From Pseudostreptobacillus hongkongensis (GTDB taxonomy: Bacteria > Fusobacteriota > Fusobacteriia > Fusobacteriales > Leptotrichiaceae), in contig NZ_LOHY01000079.1 of NCBI RefSeq assembly GCF_001559795.1, forward strand, positions 49,006 to 113,005: a stretch of 64,000 bases of DNA, given 5' to 3'. Within the stretch, counting starts at the first letter, position 1. Each line of letters opens with the position of its first letter. The notes beneath the pieces are model-generated. The model worked only from the letters and a program-made list of their open reading frames with translations, searched no databases and was not told where the DNA came from. Positions 40,918 through 50,464 of this stretch are shown here, in pieces. The position numbers and the translations under genes were made by a program.

Positions 40918-42094
40918 TGAACAAAAGATTATATATGATCAAATAAAAAACGGATATTTATTACCTCTTGAAACAGGTACGGGTAAAACAATTATAGCTC
41001 TATACTATTATTTTAAAAATTATAGTGAATATCCTCTTTTAATAATAGCACCAGCTGTTAAAGTTAAAGAGGGTGGTTGGGACAGAGAAATAAAAGTTGT
41101 ATCTAATCATTTTAGATTTACTGTTCCTCGATACACGGTGATCAGTTACGATAAAGCAAAGAAACTAAATTTAAAAGAAAAATACTTTTTAATTATAGAT
41201 GAAGCTCATTACATTAAAAATTCTACTAGTGGTAGATCAAAATGTATAAATAAATTGATTAAAAATAATAGTATTGATTTTTTACTTTTAACAGCAACAC
41301 CAGGAAGTAAAGTTGAAGATCACGTTCATTATTTTATGTTATGGGGCTTTATAAAAAATAAATTTCATTTTTATAAAAAGTATATGATTGAACGAATTAA
41401 CCCTTATTTAGGAATTAAAGAGGTTGTAGGTTATCAAAATATGGAAGATTTTAAAATAAGATTGAAGTTGAAATCAACTGATGTACTTAGGTATAGAGAT
41501 ATGGCATACGTTCCTGTTCTAAAAATAGAAGATATCTATTTTAAAACTAACAGTCAGTATAAAAAAATTAAAAAAACAAGAGTTATTGAATTAAACGGTG
41601 AACTTATTCCATTAGATACTCAACCTCATTTATGTAGTAAATTAAGGCAGTATTGTAATATTACTGATAAAATTGAGTATTTAAAATTATTAGTTGAAAC
41701 TATGTCACCTGATGATAACATACTTATATTTTATAATTTTGAAAGTGAACTTAATAATATAACTCAAAATATAAAAGTAGATTATTTGATTAATGGAAAC
41801 CAAGCTAATTTTCCTAAAAAAGAAGAATTTGATTTACAAAAAGGAAAAGTTACTTTAGTGCAAATAAAAGCAGGTGGTGCTGGAATTGAATTACAATATA
41901 ATAATTTAGTTGTATTTTACTCCCCTACTTATAGTTATCAAGATTATTGTCAAGCTTTAGGAAGAGCTTATAGAACTGGACAAACTAAAAAAGTACAAGT
42001 ATTTAAATTTAATACTTTAAATAGTATTGAAGAAGATATTTGGAAAAATTTAGATATGAAACAAAATTTCGTTGAAGAATTATGGAAAGGATGA
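40907..42094 (+). CDS. SNF2/DEAD-type helicase (phage)
   Basis: 395 residues. Motif I LETGTGKT near residue 20, motif II DEAHYIK, motif III TATPGS, motif V KAGGAGIELQYNN, and motif VI QALGRAYRTGQTKKV. Phage SNF2-like ATPases translocate on duplex DNA, often with a VRR-NUC nuclease as here. ATG 40907 overlaps the upstream gene. Confidence 0.93.
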   Translation: MLYDEQKIIYDQIKNGYLLPLETGTGKTIIALYYYFKNYSEYPLLIIAPAVKVKEGGWDREIKVVSNHFRFTVPRYTVISYDKAKKLNLKEKYFLIIDEAHYIKNSTSGRSKCINKLIKNNSIDFLLLTATPGSKVEDHVHYFMLWGFIKNKFHFYKKYMIERINPYLGIKEVVGYQNMEDFKIRLKLKSTDVLRYRDMAYVPVLKIEDIYFKTNSQYKKIKKTRVIELNGELIPLDTQPHLCSKLRQYCNITDKIEYLKLLVETMSPDDNILIFYNFESELNNITQNIKVDYLINGNQANFPKKEEFDLQKGKVTLVQIKAGGAGIELQYNNLVVFYSPTYSYQDYCQALGRAYRTGQTKKVQVFKFNTLNSIEEDIWKNLDMKQNFVEELWKG

Positions 42095-42098
42095 ATTT

Positions 42099-42707
42099 AT
42101 GAAAAAGAACACTATTACACAAGATCGTACACGATTTATTGGTGGATCTGACATTCCTACATTATTAGGTTTAAACAAATATAAAACACGTGAAGATCTA
42201 GTCCTCGAATATGCAGGAATTGTTGAAAGAAATTTTAATGGTAATCAATTTACCGAATATGGGAATCTTATGGAAGATAAAATAAGAAATTATGCTAATA
42301 AACTTTTAGGTTTTAATTGTGAACCTAAATGTAGCAAATCTTTTAAGCAATGTATTAGATGTAATACGGATGGATATGACCCTAATAATAAAGTTATATT
42401 TGAAATTAAAACCAATGATGGAAAACATTCTAATACTATTGATTATGAGGTACAAATGCAGCTTTATATGTGGAAATTTAAATGTAAAAAAGGTTATTTG
42501 ATTCAATATAAAAGACCTGATGACTTTTGGAGAGGTTTTGATCCTAAATTTCATTTAGATGACAGCTATTTTAATACAGAATTTGATAGTGAAAATGTAA
42601 AAGTAACTGAGATCAAATATGCTCCACATCTTGTAAAAGAAATACTAGATAGAATCAAAGATTTTTGGATAGAAGTTGAAAAATTTAAAGGAGGTAATTG
42701 TGGATAA
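42099..42707 (+). CDS. YqaJ-type viral recombinase/exonuclease
   Basis: About 202 residues from ATG 42099. The family motifs are clear: RFIGGSDIPTLLGLNKYKT, YGNLMEDKIR and the nuclease core CNTDGYDPNNKVIFEIKT, then QMQLYMW. Lambda Exo-like enzymes resect double-strand ends for annealing. With the Sak4-like ATPase gene downstream it forms a phage recombination pair. Confidence 0.92.
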   Translation: MKKNTITQDRTRFIGGSDIPTLLGLNKYKTREDLVLEYAGIVERNFNGNQFTEYGNLMEDKIRNYANKLLGFNCEPKCSKSFKQCIRCNTDGYDPNNKVIFEIKTNDGKHSNTIDYEVQMQLYMWKFKCKKGYLIQYKRPDDFWRGFDPKFHLDDSYFNTEFDSENVKVTEIKYAPHLVKEILDRIKDFWIEVEKFKGGNCG

Positions 42708-43056
42708 TATAGAATTATTAAAAATATCTACTAAAAAAGAACAGACAGAAGTTATGAGATATGCACAGCTTGAAGAAGCTCTTAATACACAAATACTTTT
42801 GAAAGAAGAAGAAATAAAAAAATTAAAAAAGAAAAGTGATGATAATAAAAAGAATTTGTTACAAGCTATGGAGAATTGGGATATTACAACTCTTAAAACA
42901 GATAAATTTACTATTACAAGAATTCCAGCTACAACTAGAATAAGTGTTGATAGTAAAAAATTAAAAGAAGAATTACCAGAAGTTTATGAAAAATATTCAA
43001 AAACATCTGATGTAAAACCTAGTTTAAGAATAACATTAATTAATAAAGGAGAATAA
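42700..43056 (+). CDS. Gp157-like protein
   Basis: 118 residues from GTG 42700 behind AAAGGAGG (the frame to 42676 has no site). A coiled-coil centre (LKEEEIKKLKKKSDDNKKN-type) precedes TLKTDKFTITRIPATTRISV and PSLRITLINKGE, the pattern of siphovirus Gp157 family proteins, linked to recombination cassettes. The molecular role is unknown. Sits between the YqaJ and ATPase genes. Confidence 0.8.
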   Translation: MDNIELLKISTKKEQTEVMRYAQLEEALNTQILLKEEEIKKLKKKSDDNKKNLLQAMENWDITTLKTDKFTITRIPATTRISVDSKKLKEELPEVYEKYSKTSDVKPSLRITLINKGE

Positions 43057-43058
43057 TT

Positions 43059-43787
43059 ATGATTATATTACCAGAAAATAAACCTACTGACTTTGATAAA
43101 ACGCCCAGAATGTTTTTAGTGTGGGGTGCTTCTATGACAGGAAAAACTTACTTTGCTAGACAATTTCCAAACCCTATTCTATTAAATACAGATGGTAATG
43201 CTAGAAAAGTTGATACACCTAGTATAGATATATTAAACTTCAAACATTTTACAGAAGTTATTACGACTTTAGAAAAAACAGAACATAGTTTTGAAACAAT
43301 AATAATAGATTTAGTTGATGATATTGAGATGATGCTTATTAATGACATTATTGAAGATGAAAATAGAGAATCTAAAAAGAATTATGAATCACTTGCAGAT
43401 TTTCCTTTTGGTAAAGGATATTCATTATTTAAATCTAAATGGAAACAATTAATGATGTATTTATCTAAATTAAGATTTAACATTATATTTATATCTCATA
43501 TCGTGACTATAACTGAAAAAGATATGAGAGGTAATGATACATCACATTCACTACCTAGTTTAAGTAATAATGCACTTAATGCTTGTTTAGGAAGATGTGA
43601 TTTACAATTACAAACTTTAAAAATAGGTAATACTTATACAAAACTAGTAACAAGTAAACGTGATAATTATAAACACGAAGATATAAAGAACCCTATAATT
43701 TATAATGCTTTAAAAGATACACAGAATTTATTTGAACGTGTACAACAACCTATTAATAATATTAACAATAATATAAACAATAAATAA
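43059..43787 (+). CDS. Sak4-like single-strand annealing ATPase (AAA_24 family)
   Basis: 242 residues. Walker A WGASMTGKT (residues 25-33), Walker B ETIIIDLVDD, then KLRFNIIFISHIVT. Phage RecA-like AAA_24 proteins (Sak4) stimulate annealing together with a single-strand DNA-binding protein. Follows the Gp157-like gene by 2 bp; Asn-rich C-terminal tail. Confidence 0.87.
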   Translation: MIILPENKPTDFDKTPRMFLVWGASMTGKTYFARQFPNPILLNTDGNARKVDTPSIDILNFKHFTEVITTLEKTEHSFETIIIDLVDDIEMMLINDIIEDENRESKKNYESLADFPFGKGYSLFKSKWKQLMMYLSKLRFNIIFISHIVTITEKDMRGNDTSHSLPSLSNNALNACLGRCDLQLQTLKIGNTYTKLVTSKRDNYKHEDIKNPIIYNALKDTQNLFERVQQPINNINNNINNK

Positions 43788-43806
43788 TTTAAGGAGATGA
43801 TATTTT

Positions 43807-44229
43807 ATGAATTTTACAAATGATTTACTTACACAAATAAACGGGATTAAAATTGATGTTAACGCAGGATATAACAACAATCAATTACCTGATGGAAATT
43901 ATCAAGGAGTTTTAGTTGATTTTAGTTATACAGAAGTAGAGGATGGTATTCGTTATCAATTAAAATTAAAAACTCTTACTGATGAAGACTATATGTACTT
44001 TATCAAAATTAGTGAGAAAACAATTAAATTTAATATGCAAGCTTTAATGACTTCTTTATATAGAATTTCACAAAATAAACAAATTGATTTTAATCAGTAT
44101 ATAGCACCTGCTTGTACAGATCCACAAACATTTGTATCAAATATGTTACCATTTATTATAAATAAAAATTGTAGTTTTACTCTTAAAACTAATAAAAATG
44201 GTTATCAAACTTGTGAGATAGATCTTTAA
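43807..44229 (+). CDS. DUF669-type single-stranded DNA-binding protein
   Basis: 140 residues: GYNNNQLPDGNYQGVLVDF, GIRYQLKLKTL and the ending GYQTCEIDL fit the DUF669 pattern of phage recombination cassettes (OB-fold-like). It lies after the Sak4-like ATPase and before the polymerase. A perfect hairpin overlaps its stop codon. Confidence 0.8.
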   Translation: MNFTNDLLTQINGIKIDVNAGYNNNQLPDGNYQGVLVDFSYTEVEDGIRYQLKLKTLTDEDYMYFIKISEKTIKFNMQALMTSLYRISQNKQIDFNQYIAPACTDPQTFVSNMLPFIINKNCSFTLKTNKNGYQTCEIDL

Positions 44230-44239
44230 GATCTATCTC
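44215..44239 (+). other. 10-bp hairpin across the stop of the DUF669 gene
   Basis: GAGATAGATC-TTTAA-GATCTATCTC, with the stop codon in the loop. The sequence after it (ACTTTATAGG) has no T-tract, so it is more likely a partial terminator, RNA-processing or translation-control hairpin than a full terminator. Confidence 0.6.
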
Positions 44240-44256
44240 ACTTTATAGGAGCTATT

Positions 44257-46065
44257 ATGTTTGTGTACGATATAGAAGTATTTAAAGAAGATTGGTTAGT
44301 TGTTATGAAAGAAGTAGGTACTAAAAAATTATTTATAGCTCATAACGATATTGAAGAATTAAAAGAAAATTTAACTCATTGTCAATGTTTGATAGGTTTC
44401 AATAATTATAATTACGATGATTTAATATTATATGCTTTAATCAAATTAAATTATAATAATAATCAGATTTATGAATTATCTCAAGCTATTATTAACGGAG
44501 AACAAATCCATTTCAGAAATGCAATGAATTCAGTTGTAACTTTAGATTGTATACAAGAATTGCAAATGGGGGTAGGACTTAAAGCTACTGAATGTAATCG
44601 TGGTAAAAGTATAAAAGAAACCACTGTACCTTTTGATATAGATAGAAAGTTGACAATGAAGGAATTATCAGAAGTCTGTGATTATTGTTATCACGATGTT
44701 TTGAATACAGAAGATGTTTTTAATTTGAGACGTGATTATTTCATGGCAAAACTTGATATTCGTAAGGAATTTAATCTTAATAAATCTATGATTAAAAAAA
44801 CACGTGCATCACTTGCTTCAGAAGTTTTGAAAGCTGATCCTAAACATTTACCAAAGAATGCTATAAAAGATAGGCTTAATATAACATATATTAATAAAAT
44901 TAAATGGGAAAACATACCTTTTGAACTAATAAATTTTTATAATCAAATTAAACTCGATTTCTCAAAAGGTGTACCTTTTGAAGAACTAGAAAAACGTAAT
45001 ATAAAAATTGTGGTAAATGATGTTGAGCATACTTATGGTTTCGGTGGTACACATGCTGGGAGAAAAGCTTTTAAATGTGAGGGTAATATATTATATTTTG
45101 ATGTTTCAAGTTTTTATCCATCTTTAATGATTGAATATAATTTTTTAAGTCGTGCTTGTGAAAATCCAAGTGATTTTAAAAATTTATATGATACAAGATT
45201 TAAACTTAAACATGAAGGTAATAAAATGGAATACATTTATAAAATATTACTTAATGCTAGCTATGGTGCTACTAAAGATAAATATTCTAAAATGTTTGAT
45301 CCAGTACAAGCCAACAATATTTGTATTAATGGTCAACTATTACTAACAGATTTAATCGTTAGACTTTCTCCATATTCAACTTTAATACAATCTAATACTG
45401 ATGGTATTATATTTGCTTATGATGATAAAGATTTAGATACTATTTTAAAAATAAAAAGTGAATGGGAAAGTGATTATAATTTAAAATTAGGACAGGATAC
45501 TTTAAAATCTATTTTTCAAAGGGATGTAAATAATTATTTGATGGTTACTTCCGATGGAAAAATAAAAGGAAAAGGTCGTGTGAAAAACTGGGACTACAAT
45601 AAGAATAATTTTGAAAGTTATAGTTTACCTATCATAGATATAGCTTTTAAAAATTATTATATTGATGGTATGAGTGTTGAAGATACTGTTGATAAAATGA
45701 TAAAAGAAAATAAATTAATAGTTTTTCAAATTGTAGGTAAATCAAGTTCCAAATATGATGGTTTAGCTCAATATGATAGAATGACTGATAATTACACAAT
45801 GTTACCTAATAAAGTCAATAGAATTTTTGCTAGTAAATTTAAAAATAAAGGTATGATTTATAAGGTTAAAGGAAATAAATACGATAAATACTCTAACACT
45901 CCACCTAATACATATATACATAACGATGATATAGAAAGTATGAATCCTAATATAATAGACCGTGATTGGTATATAGAGTTATGTAAAAAATCATTACTTG
46001 AAAACATAAAGGAAGTTAATATAAATAATATTAATACACAATACAGTTTGTTTGATATTGTCTAA
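44257..46065 (+). CDS. Family-B-like phage DNA polymerase with proofreading domain
   Basis: 602 residues. N-terminal 3'-5' exonuclease motifs: MFVYDIEVF (DxE), FNNYNYDDLI and YCYHDVLNTED. Polymerase motif A is DVSSFYPSLM, B KILLNASYGATK, C QSNTDGIIF. Motif C departs from the usual YxDTDS: the first Asp is Asn and the Ser is Gly, while the second (metal-binding) Asp is kept. It replicates the phage genome; the short length suggests it lacks some insert domains. It lies before the PrimPol-helicase gene in a compact replication module. Confidence 0.88.
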   Translation: MFVYDIEVFKEDWLVVMKEVGTKKLFIAHNDIEELKENLTHCQCLIGFNNYNYDDLILYALIKLNYNNNQIYELSQAIINGEQIHFRNAMNSVVTLDCIQELQMGVGLKATECNRGKSIKETTVPFDIDRKLTMKELSEVCDYCYHDVLNTEDVFNLRRDYFMAKLDIRKEFNLNKSMIKKTRASLASEVLKADPKHLPKNAIKDRLNITYINKIKWENIPFELINFYNQIKLDFSKGVPFEELEKRNIKIVVNDVEHTYGFGGTHAGRKAFKCEGNILYFDVSSFYPSLMIEYNFLSRACENPSDFKNLYDTRFKLKHEGNKMEYIYKILLNASYGATKDKYSKMFDPVQANNICINGQLLLTDLIVRLSPYSTLIQSNTDGIIFAYDDKDLDTILKIKSEWESDYNLKLGQDTLKSIFQRDVNNYLMVTSDGKIKGKGRVKNWDYNKNNFESYSLPIIDIAFKNYYIDGMSVEDTVDKMIKENKLIVFQIVGKSSSKYDGLAQYDRMTDNYTMLPNKVNRIFASKFKNKGMIYKVKGNKYDKYSNTPPNTYIHNDDIESMNPNIIDRDWYIELCKKSLLENIKEVNINNINTQYSLFDIV

Positions 46066-46082
46066 GAAAGGAGATTATAATT

Positions 46083-47945
46083 TTGGATAAAAAATATATT
46101 GAATTAAATAGTGATAAAACACCTAAACATGATTATAATACCTTTCACACTAGTTATGATAATTTAGAATCTGCTGGACTTATTTTAGATGAAAATACTG
46201 TGGTTGTAGATTTTGATAGTAACATTCACGTAGCTGAATATATTTTATCACAGTTTCCTACTCGTGCTATTAAAACCAAAAGAGGATATCATTTATATTT
46301 TAAAGCTCCTAAAAATAATATTATTAAAAATACAACTCACACTATTACTATTTTAGGAACACCTGTTGATTATAAAACAGGTATGGGTGGAAAAAAACAA
46401 TATGCCATAATTAAATTAGATGGTGTAGAACGTGAAGTAATCAACCCTGATATCACTGATTATCCTGAATTAATTCCATCCTTATTTCCAACTAATTCCA
46501 AAGAAGATGTTATATCAGCTGTTGAGGGAACACGTAATGATATTCTATATAGACATTTATTAGAATGCAGTAACATTCTAACTAATTTGAAATCTATTAA
46601 GATATTATCTGAAATCATACGATCACTTATGCTAAACCCTTTGAGTGAAGATGAAGTTAATAACATTGTTAACAGTGTACTCAATCACGCTAATAGTAAT
46701 TTAGATTTGTTTTCTAATGATAAAAACGGCAACCAAACTTTAGATATATTTAAATTATCTGGATATTTAGAACGTAAATTAAGCTGTGTAAGTTATAATG
46801 ATATTTTATATTTTAGAGTAGGATCCAAGTTTAGTAGAAGTGAGTTAGAACTTTATAGAGAGGTAAAAAAAATGGATTTAAATTTAAGAAAAACACAAGA
46901 CAAAGAACTATATCATCAACTTAGTAAAACTGCAAATGTAGTTGATGATGAATATTTAAAAATTAATCTTAACAATGGTTACTGTATAAATAATGGTATT
47001 ATTGAGCCATCTATGGAAGATTTTACACCATATAATTTAAATGTAGCTTACAACCCTACCGTTTATGATGAAAATGTAGATAAATTTTTAAATTGGTTTA
47101 TATGTGGTGATAAAGAACTAAGATTGTTACTAGAAGAAATTATGGGACATATTTTACTTACTACTGGTTTTCCACAGCATGCATTTTTCTTTTTAGCAAA
47201 TAGTGGTAAAAATGGTAAAAGTACTTTTTTCCAAATGCTTAACAATTTTTGTGGCGATTTATCAGAATCCTTGGCATTAGAACAAATGGGAAAAGAAGAA
47301 AATCTAGCAGTTCTAAGAGATAAACTTTTAAACTGTGGTGATGATATTGATGATGCAATTATTCCATCGAGTAGAAATTTTAAAAATTTAACTTCAGGGA
47401 ATACTATATCAGCACGTGAATTATATCAAAATCCTAAAAAATTTAGAAATAAAGCAACATTACTCTTCTCTTGTAATGAAATGCCACGATTTAAAGATAA
47501 ATCAGGTGGTATCGAAAGGCGTGTAAGAGTTATACCTTGTAATAATATAGTTAAAGAAGTGGATCTTTTAATAGATAGTAAATTATCTACTGATAATGCT
47601 AAAAGTTATATATTAAACCTTGCATTAAAAGGTATTGAACGAATAAAACAAAATTCAGGAAAAATGACAGAACCTAAATTATCTAAAGATTTAACAAATA
47701 AATATATTATGGAAAGTGATAGTGTTAAATCATTTATAGAATATTATTTAGTTGAAAATAATCAAGTTATTCATAACATTCCACAAAAAAATATTTATAT
47801 GCAATATGTTGCATTTTGTGAAAGTGAAAATGTTAAACCTTATTCTAAAAATAGGTTTACTAATAAACTCAGCGATTTAGGTTATACTAGTAAAATTGCA
47901 TATGTAAATGGTAAAAGTACAAGAATTTATTTTAAGGAGAATTAA
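46083..47945 (+). CDS. PrimPol-D5-like primase-helicase
   Basis: 620 residues from TTG 46083 (GGAG site). N-terminal PrimPol: VVVDFDSNIHVAEYIL and KTKRGYHLYFKAP. C-terminal SF3/D5 helicase: Walker A LANSGKNGKSTFFQM, Walker B-like NCGDDIDDA and LLFSCNEMPRFK, then GIERRVRVIPCNN (arginine-finger region). It primes and unwinds phage DNA; no separate DnaB-type helicase or helicase loader gene is seen. Confidence 0.92.
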   Translation: MDKKYIELNSDKTPKHDYNTFHTSYDNLESAGLILDENTVVVDFDSNIHVAEYILSQFPTRAIKTKRGYHLYFKAPKNNIIKNTTHTITILGTPVDYKTGMGGKKQYAIIKLDGVEREVINPDITDYPELIPSLFPTNSKEDVISAVEGTRNDILYRHLLECSNILTNLKSIKILSEIIRSLMLNPLSEDEVNNIVNSVLNHANSNLDLFSNDKNGNQTLDIFKLSGYLERKLSCVSYNDILYFRVGSKFSRSELELYREVKKMDLNLRKTQDKELYHQLSKTANVVDDEYLKINLNNGYCINNGIIEPSMEDFTPYNLNVAYNPTVYDENVDKFLNWFICGDKELRLLLEEIMGHILLTTGFPQHAFFFLANSGKNGKSTFFQMLNNFCGDLSESLALEQMGKEENLAVLRDKLLNCGDDIDDAIIPSSRNFKNLTSGNTISARELYQNPKKFRNKATLLFSCNEMPRFKDKSGGIERRVRVIPCNNIVKEVDLLIDSKLSTDNAKSYILNLALKGIERIKQNSGKMTEPKLSKDLTNKYIMESDSVKSFIEYYLVENNQVIHNIPQKNIYMQYVAFCESENVKPYSKNRFTNKLSDLGYTSKIAYVNGKSTRIYFKEN

Positions 47946-47948
47946 GAA

Positions 47949-48185
47949 ATGGTGTTAATAAATATAAAAGATTTAGAAAATATAGTAGGTTCTACTCTTA
48001 TAAATACAAATAACAACAGATTACATTATATTGAAAAAATAATCATATATAAATATAAAGATTTAAATCATGATACAATACACCCTCTTAGATATAGGGT
48101 TTTAGATTCTGAGGAAAAAGCAATAATGAATGGAACTTCCGAATATATAATATCACAACTATTAAATTTTGAGGTGATAAGATGA
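47949..48185 (+). CDS. 78-residue early protein, unknown
   Basis: ATG 47949 behind AAGGAG. Beta-rich with VLINIKDLENIVGSTLINT; small, no domain recognised. Overlaps the next gene by 4 bp. Confidence 0.6.
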   Translation: MVLINIKDLENIVGSTLINTNNNRLHYIEKIIIYKYKDLNHDTIHPLRYRVLDSEEKAIMNGTSEYIISQLLNFEVIR

Positions 48186-48493
48186 TGAACGATGTAGTTT
48201 TTGAAAGCAAATATAAAGGAATAAATATTAAGATTAGAGTTATACAAGCACCTCACCATAAATGGTATGGTGGTTATTTAATGGATAGCACTAAAACTTT
48301 AACAGAAGATGATGATTTTCTAAGTGAAGAAATAACATATGTTGGAAATGATTTTTTTGGAGAACATTATATCGGATTTGATACAGGTCATTGTTATAAC
48401 AATCACTTTGATTTAGAAATGACAAAGAAAGCACTTTATACATTTGTAAACAGTTATTTAGTTTGGAGGGATAGACAAAATGAGAAAAATTAA
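48182..48493 (+). CDS. 103-residue early protein, unknown
   Basis: ATG 48182. Contains APHHKWYGGYLMDSTKTLT, GNDFFGEHYIGFDTGHC and the helix KKALYTFVNSYLVWRD. His/Cys-containing, but no known site. Overlaps the YopX-like gene by 14 bp. Confidence 0.6.
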   Translation: MMNDVVFESKYKGINIKIRVIQAPHHKWYGGYLMDSTKTLTEDDDFLSEEITYVGNDFFGEHYIGFDTGHCYNNHFDLEMTKKALYTFVNSYLVWRDRQNEKN

Positions 48494-48881
48494 ATTTAGG
48501 GCTTGGGATTTAGATGAAAAGAAAACGAAAACTGTTAATAGCATTGATTTTACTAATGATTTAATAACAGTTTATGATAAAGAGAGTTTAGAACATGTAT
48601 TAAGTTTTGGCGATGTTGATTTAATGCAATTTACAGGAATAACAGATGTTTATGATAATGGAATTTACGATGGAGATATTGTTGAAATATCTAGTGAATT
48701 AAGTGATGAAACATATAATATGATTGTTGAATTTGATGAAGATAGAGCTAGTTTTGTATTAATACCTTTAAATAAAGATACAACTAGAACAGAATATCTT
48801 TCATACTATAAAAAAACAGATTATCAAATCATAGGTAATATCTATGAAAATAAAGAGTTGTTAGAACAAGATAATAAATAA
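48480..48881 (+). CDS. YopX-family protein
   Basis: 133 residues beginning MRKIKFRAWDLDEKK, the YopX start, with LMQFTGITDVYDNGIYDGD and YQIIGNIYENKELL, the family core. YopX proteins are common in phage early regions; function unknown. GGAGGG site. Confidence 0.92.
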   Translation: MRKIKFRAWDLDEKKTKTVNSIDFTNDLITVYDKESLEHVLSFGDVDLMQFTGITDVYDNGIYDGDIVEISSELSDETYNMIVEFDEDRASFVLIPLNKDTTRTEYLSYYKKTDYQIIGNIYENKELLEQDNK

Positions 48882-48900
48882 AATTTAAAAGGAGAGATTT

Positions 48901-49377
48901 ATGGATAAATTAATAAAAAATATTGAAATACCAGATTTCATTAATATAAGAATTTTAGAATTGAATAACGAAGTTTGTTTTTATTTTGTAGATAAATATA
49001 ATGAAAAATATTTTTATATTAAAGAAGATAATGTATTGTGTACACATCAGCCAACTTATGTTAATTATGGTTTTTTGTATCTTCAAAGAGCTATAGTCAT
49101 CCATAGGAATGACTTAAATATGTTAAAAAAAGATATTTATAACTTGTATAAACAATTAACATTTAAAATAGAAAGAGCGGAAAAATATGCAAAATATTAC
49201 TACATTAATGATTATTTTGAAGTAAAATCATTTACAGAAGAAAAATACCCTACGGATAATAAACTATATAACTCTTTTAATTATTTTTTGACTAAAGAAG
49301 AAGCTGAAAAATGTGCCAAAAAATTAAAAGAATATTTAATTAAATTGAGAAAAGAAGAATATTTAAAAGGAGAATAA
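48901..49377 (+). CDS. Paralogous 158-residue protein, copy 1
   Basis: Begins MDKLIKNIEIPDFINIRIL and ends with the module SFNYFLTKEEAEKCAKKLKE (a TKEEAE-type helix). Shares length and layout with the 158-residue genes at 49381 and 50465, and the end module with those at 50931 and 51388. Unknown function. GGAGAG site precedes the ATG. Confidence 0.75.
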   Translation: MDKLIKNIEIPDFINIRILELNNEVCFYFVDKYNEKYFYIKEDNVLCTHQPTYVNYGFLYLQRAIVIHRNDLNMLKKDIYNLYKQLTFKIERAEKYAKYYYINDYFEVKSFTEEKYPTDNKLYNSFNYFLTKEEAEKCAKKLKEYLIKLRKEEYLKGE

Positions 49378-49380
49378 GTA

Positions 49381-49857
49381 ATGGAAGAACAAGTAAAAAT
49401 AATAGAAATACCTAATTTTATAAAGGTAAAAATAGTTAAGATAAATGATAAGTACTGTGTATATTATGTAGAAAACTTTAGTAATCAGTATTTTTATGCT
49501 GATGTAGACAACTTCTTGAAAACTTACACAAAAGCTAGTATATCATATGTTTTAAGTATTGATATACCTTTTACTATCAGCATTATCAATGTAGAGCATT
49601 TAGAAAAAGCTATTTATAATTTGCATAAAGAGCTCACAACAGGTGAAATACCTAGAGCTGAAAAAGAACAAGAATTTTATGCAATTTCTAGTGTTTTTAC
49701 TGCTATAAAAGATATTGAATTAAACAGAGAATACGATAATAATCGACATAAAACATATAACTATTTTTTAAGCAAAGCTCAAGCTGAAAGATTTGCTAGC
49801 AAAATGCAAGATTATTTGATTGAGTTGTGGAAAGAGGAGTTATTAAAATGCAAATAG
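49381..49857 (+). CDS. Paralogous 158-residue protein, copy 2
   Basis: MEEQVKIIEIPNFIKVKIV start; YNYFLSKAQAERFASKMQDY end module; starts 3 bp after copy 1. The two genes are a tandem pair diverged in sequence but the same in length, so a duplicated phage family under fast change. Overlaps the MazG-like gene. Confidence 0.75.
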   Translation: MEEQVKIIEIPNFIKVKIVKINDKYCVYYVENFSNQYFYADVDNFLKTYTKASISYVLSIDIPFTISIINVEHLEKAIYNLHKELTTGEIPRAEKEQEFYAISSVFTAIKDIELNREYDNNRHKTYNYFLSKAQAERFASKMQDYLIELWKEELLKCK

Positions 49858-50132
49858 AATTTGATTTAAATAAACTAAAAAATTACTACTCTTTCTGTGC
49901 AGGCAACACTATTAGAAGTCAGATTGACAAAGTATATGAAGAGTTTGAAGAAGTTAAGGTTGAAGTTGATAAAAAGAATATTGATAAAATAAAAGATGAG
50001 GTGCTTGATTTAATCACTGCTAGCATTAATCTTTTAGGAATGATAAACACAACAGAGATTGATTTTGAAAATCATATAAATAAATTAGAAAAATATAAAA
50101 AAAGTAAGTATGGTGTTAATAATGATAATTAA
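49848..50132 (+). CDS. MazG-like protein
   Basis: 94 residues from ATG 49848 (GAGGAG). IDKVYEEFEEVKVEVDK, KDEVLDLITASINLLG carries the EExxE and ExxD helix pattern of MazG-type nucleotide pyrophosphohydrolases, which clear nucleotides or alarmones. Lacks the length of full MazG. Could lower (p)ppGpp or dNTPs during infection. Confidence 0.78.
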   Translation: MQIEFDLNKLKNYYSFCAGNTIRSQIDKVYEEFEEVKVEVDKKNIDKIKDEVLDLITASINLLGMINTTEIDFENHINKLEKYKKSKYGVNNDN

Positions 50133-50193
50133 AATGTTTAGCATTATTATGTGTATGGTGTTTTTATATTTGTTATGGAAAGTGTGGAGATGA
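50122..50193 (+). CDS. 23-residue membrane peptide
   Basis: ATG 50122 overlaps the end of the MazG-like gene; product MIIKMFSIIMCMVFLYLLWK then VWR, one hydrophobic segment. Stops 6 bp before the next gene. May be a small membrane peptide or chance frame. Confidence 0.4.
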   Translation: MIIKMFSIIMCMVFLYLLWKVWR

Positions 50194-50199
50194 TATAAA

Positions 50200-50439
50200 A
50201 TGTGTAAAGAAGTAAAAAATAATATTGAATTACCAAATCATTATGACTGGGATTTACCTATAAAAAGTAAAGATGTTATAGATGAAGTTATAAAAGATTT
50301 AAAAGGAAATGTAGCTTTTAATATAGGTAATGCTCTTAAATATATCATTAGGCATAATAAAAAAAATGGTGTAGAAGATTTAAAAAAAGCTATTCAATAT
50401 TTAAACTGGACTGTAGAACAATTAGAAAAAGTAATATAA
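50200..50439 (+). CDS. DUF3310 protein
   Basis: 79 residues: PNHYDWDLPIKSKDVIDE, AFNIGNALKYIIRHNKKNG and EDLKKAIQYLNWTVEQLE, the DUF3310 (SaV-like) layout. Found in many phages near MazG-like and nucleotide-metabolism genes, as here. Activity not established. Confidence 0.9.
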   Translation: MCKEVKNNIELPNHYDWDLPIKSKDVIDEVIKDLKGNVAFNIGNALKYIIRHNKKNGVEDLKKAIQYLNWTVEQLEKVI

Positions 50440-50464
50440 ATAATACTAAAAGGAGAATAATATT

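Noticed and set aside
44566..44571. Short G run in the polymerase gene as another phase-variable tract
   Set aside because: Only five G, in frame, too short to be a likely slippage site.
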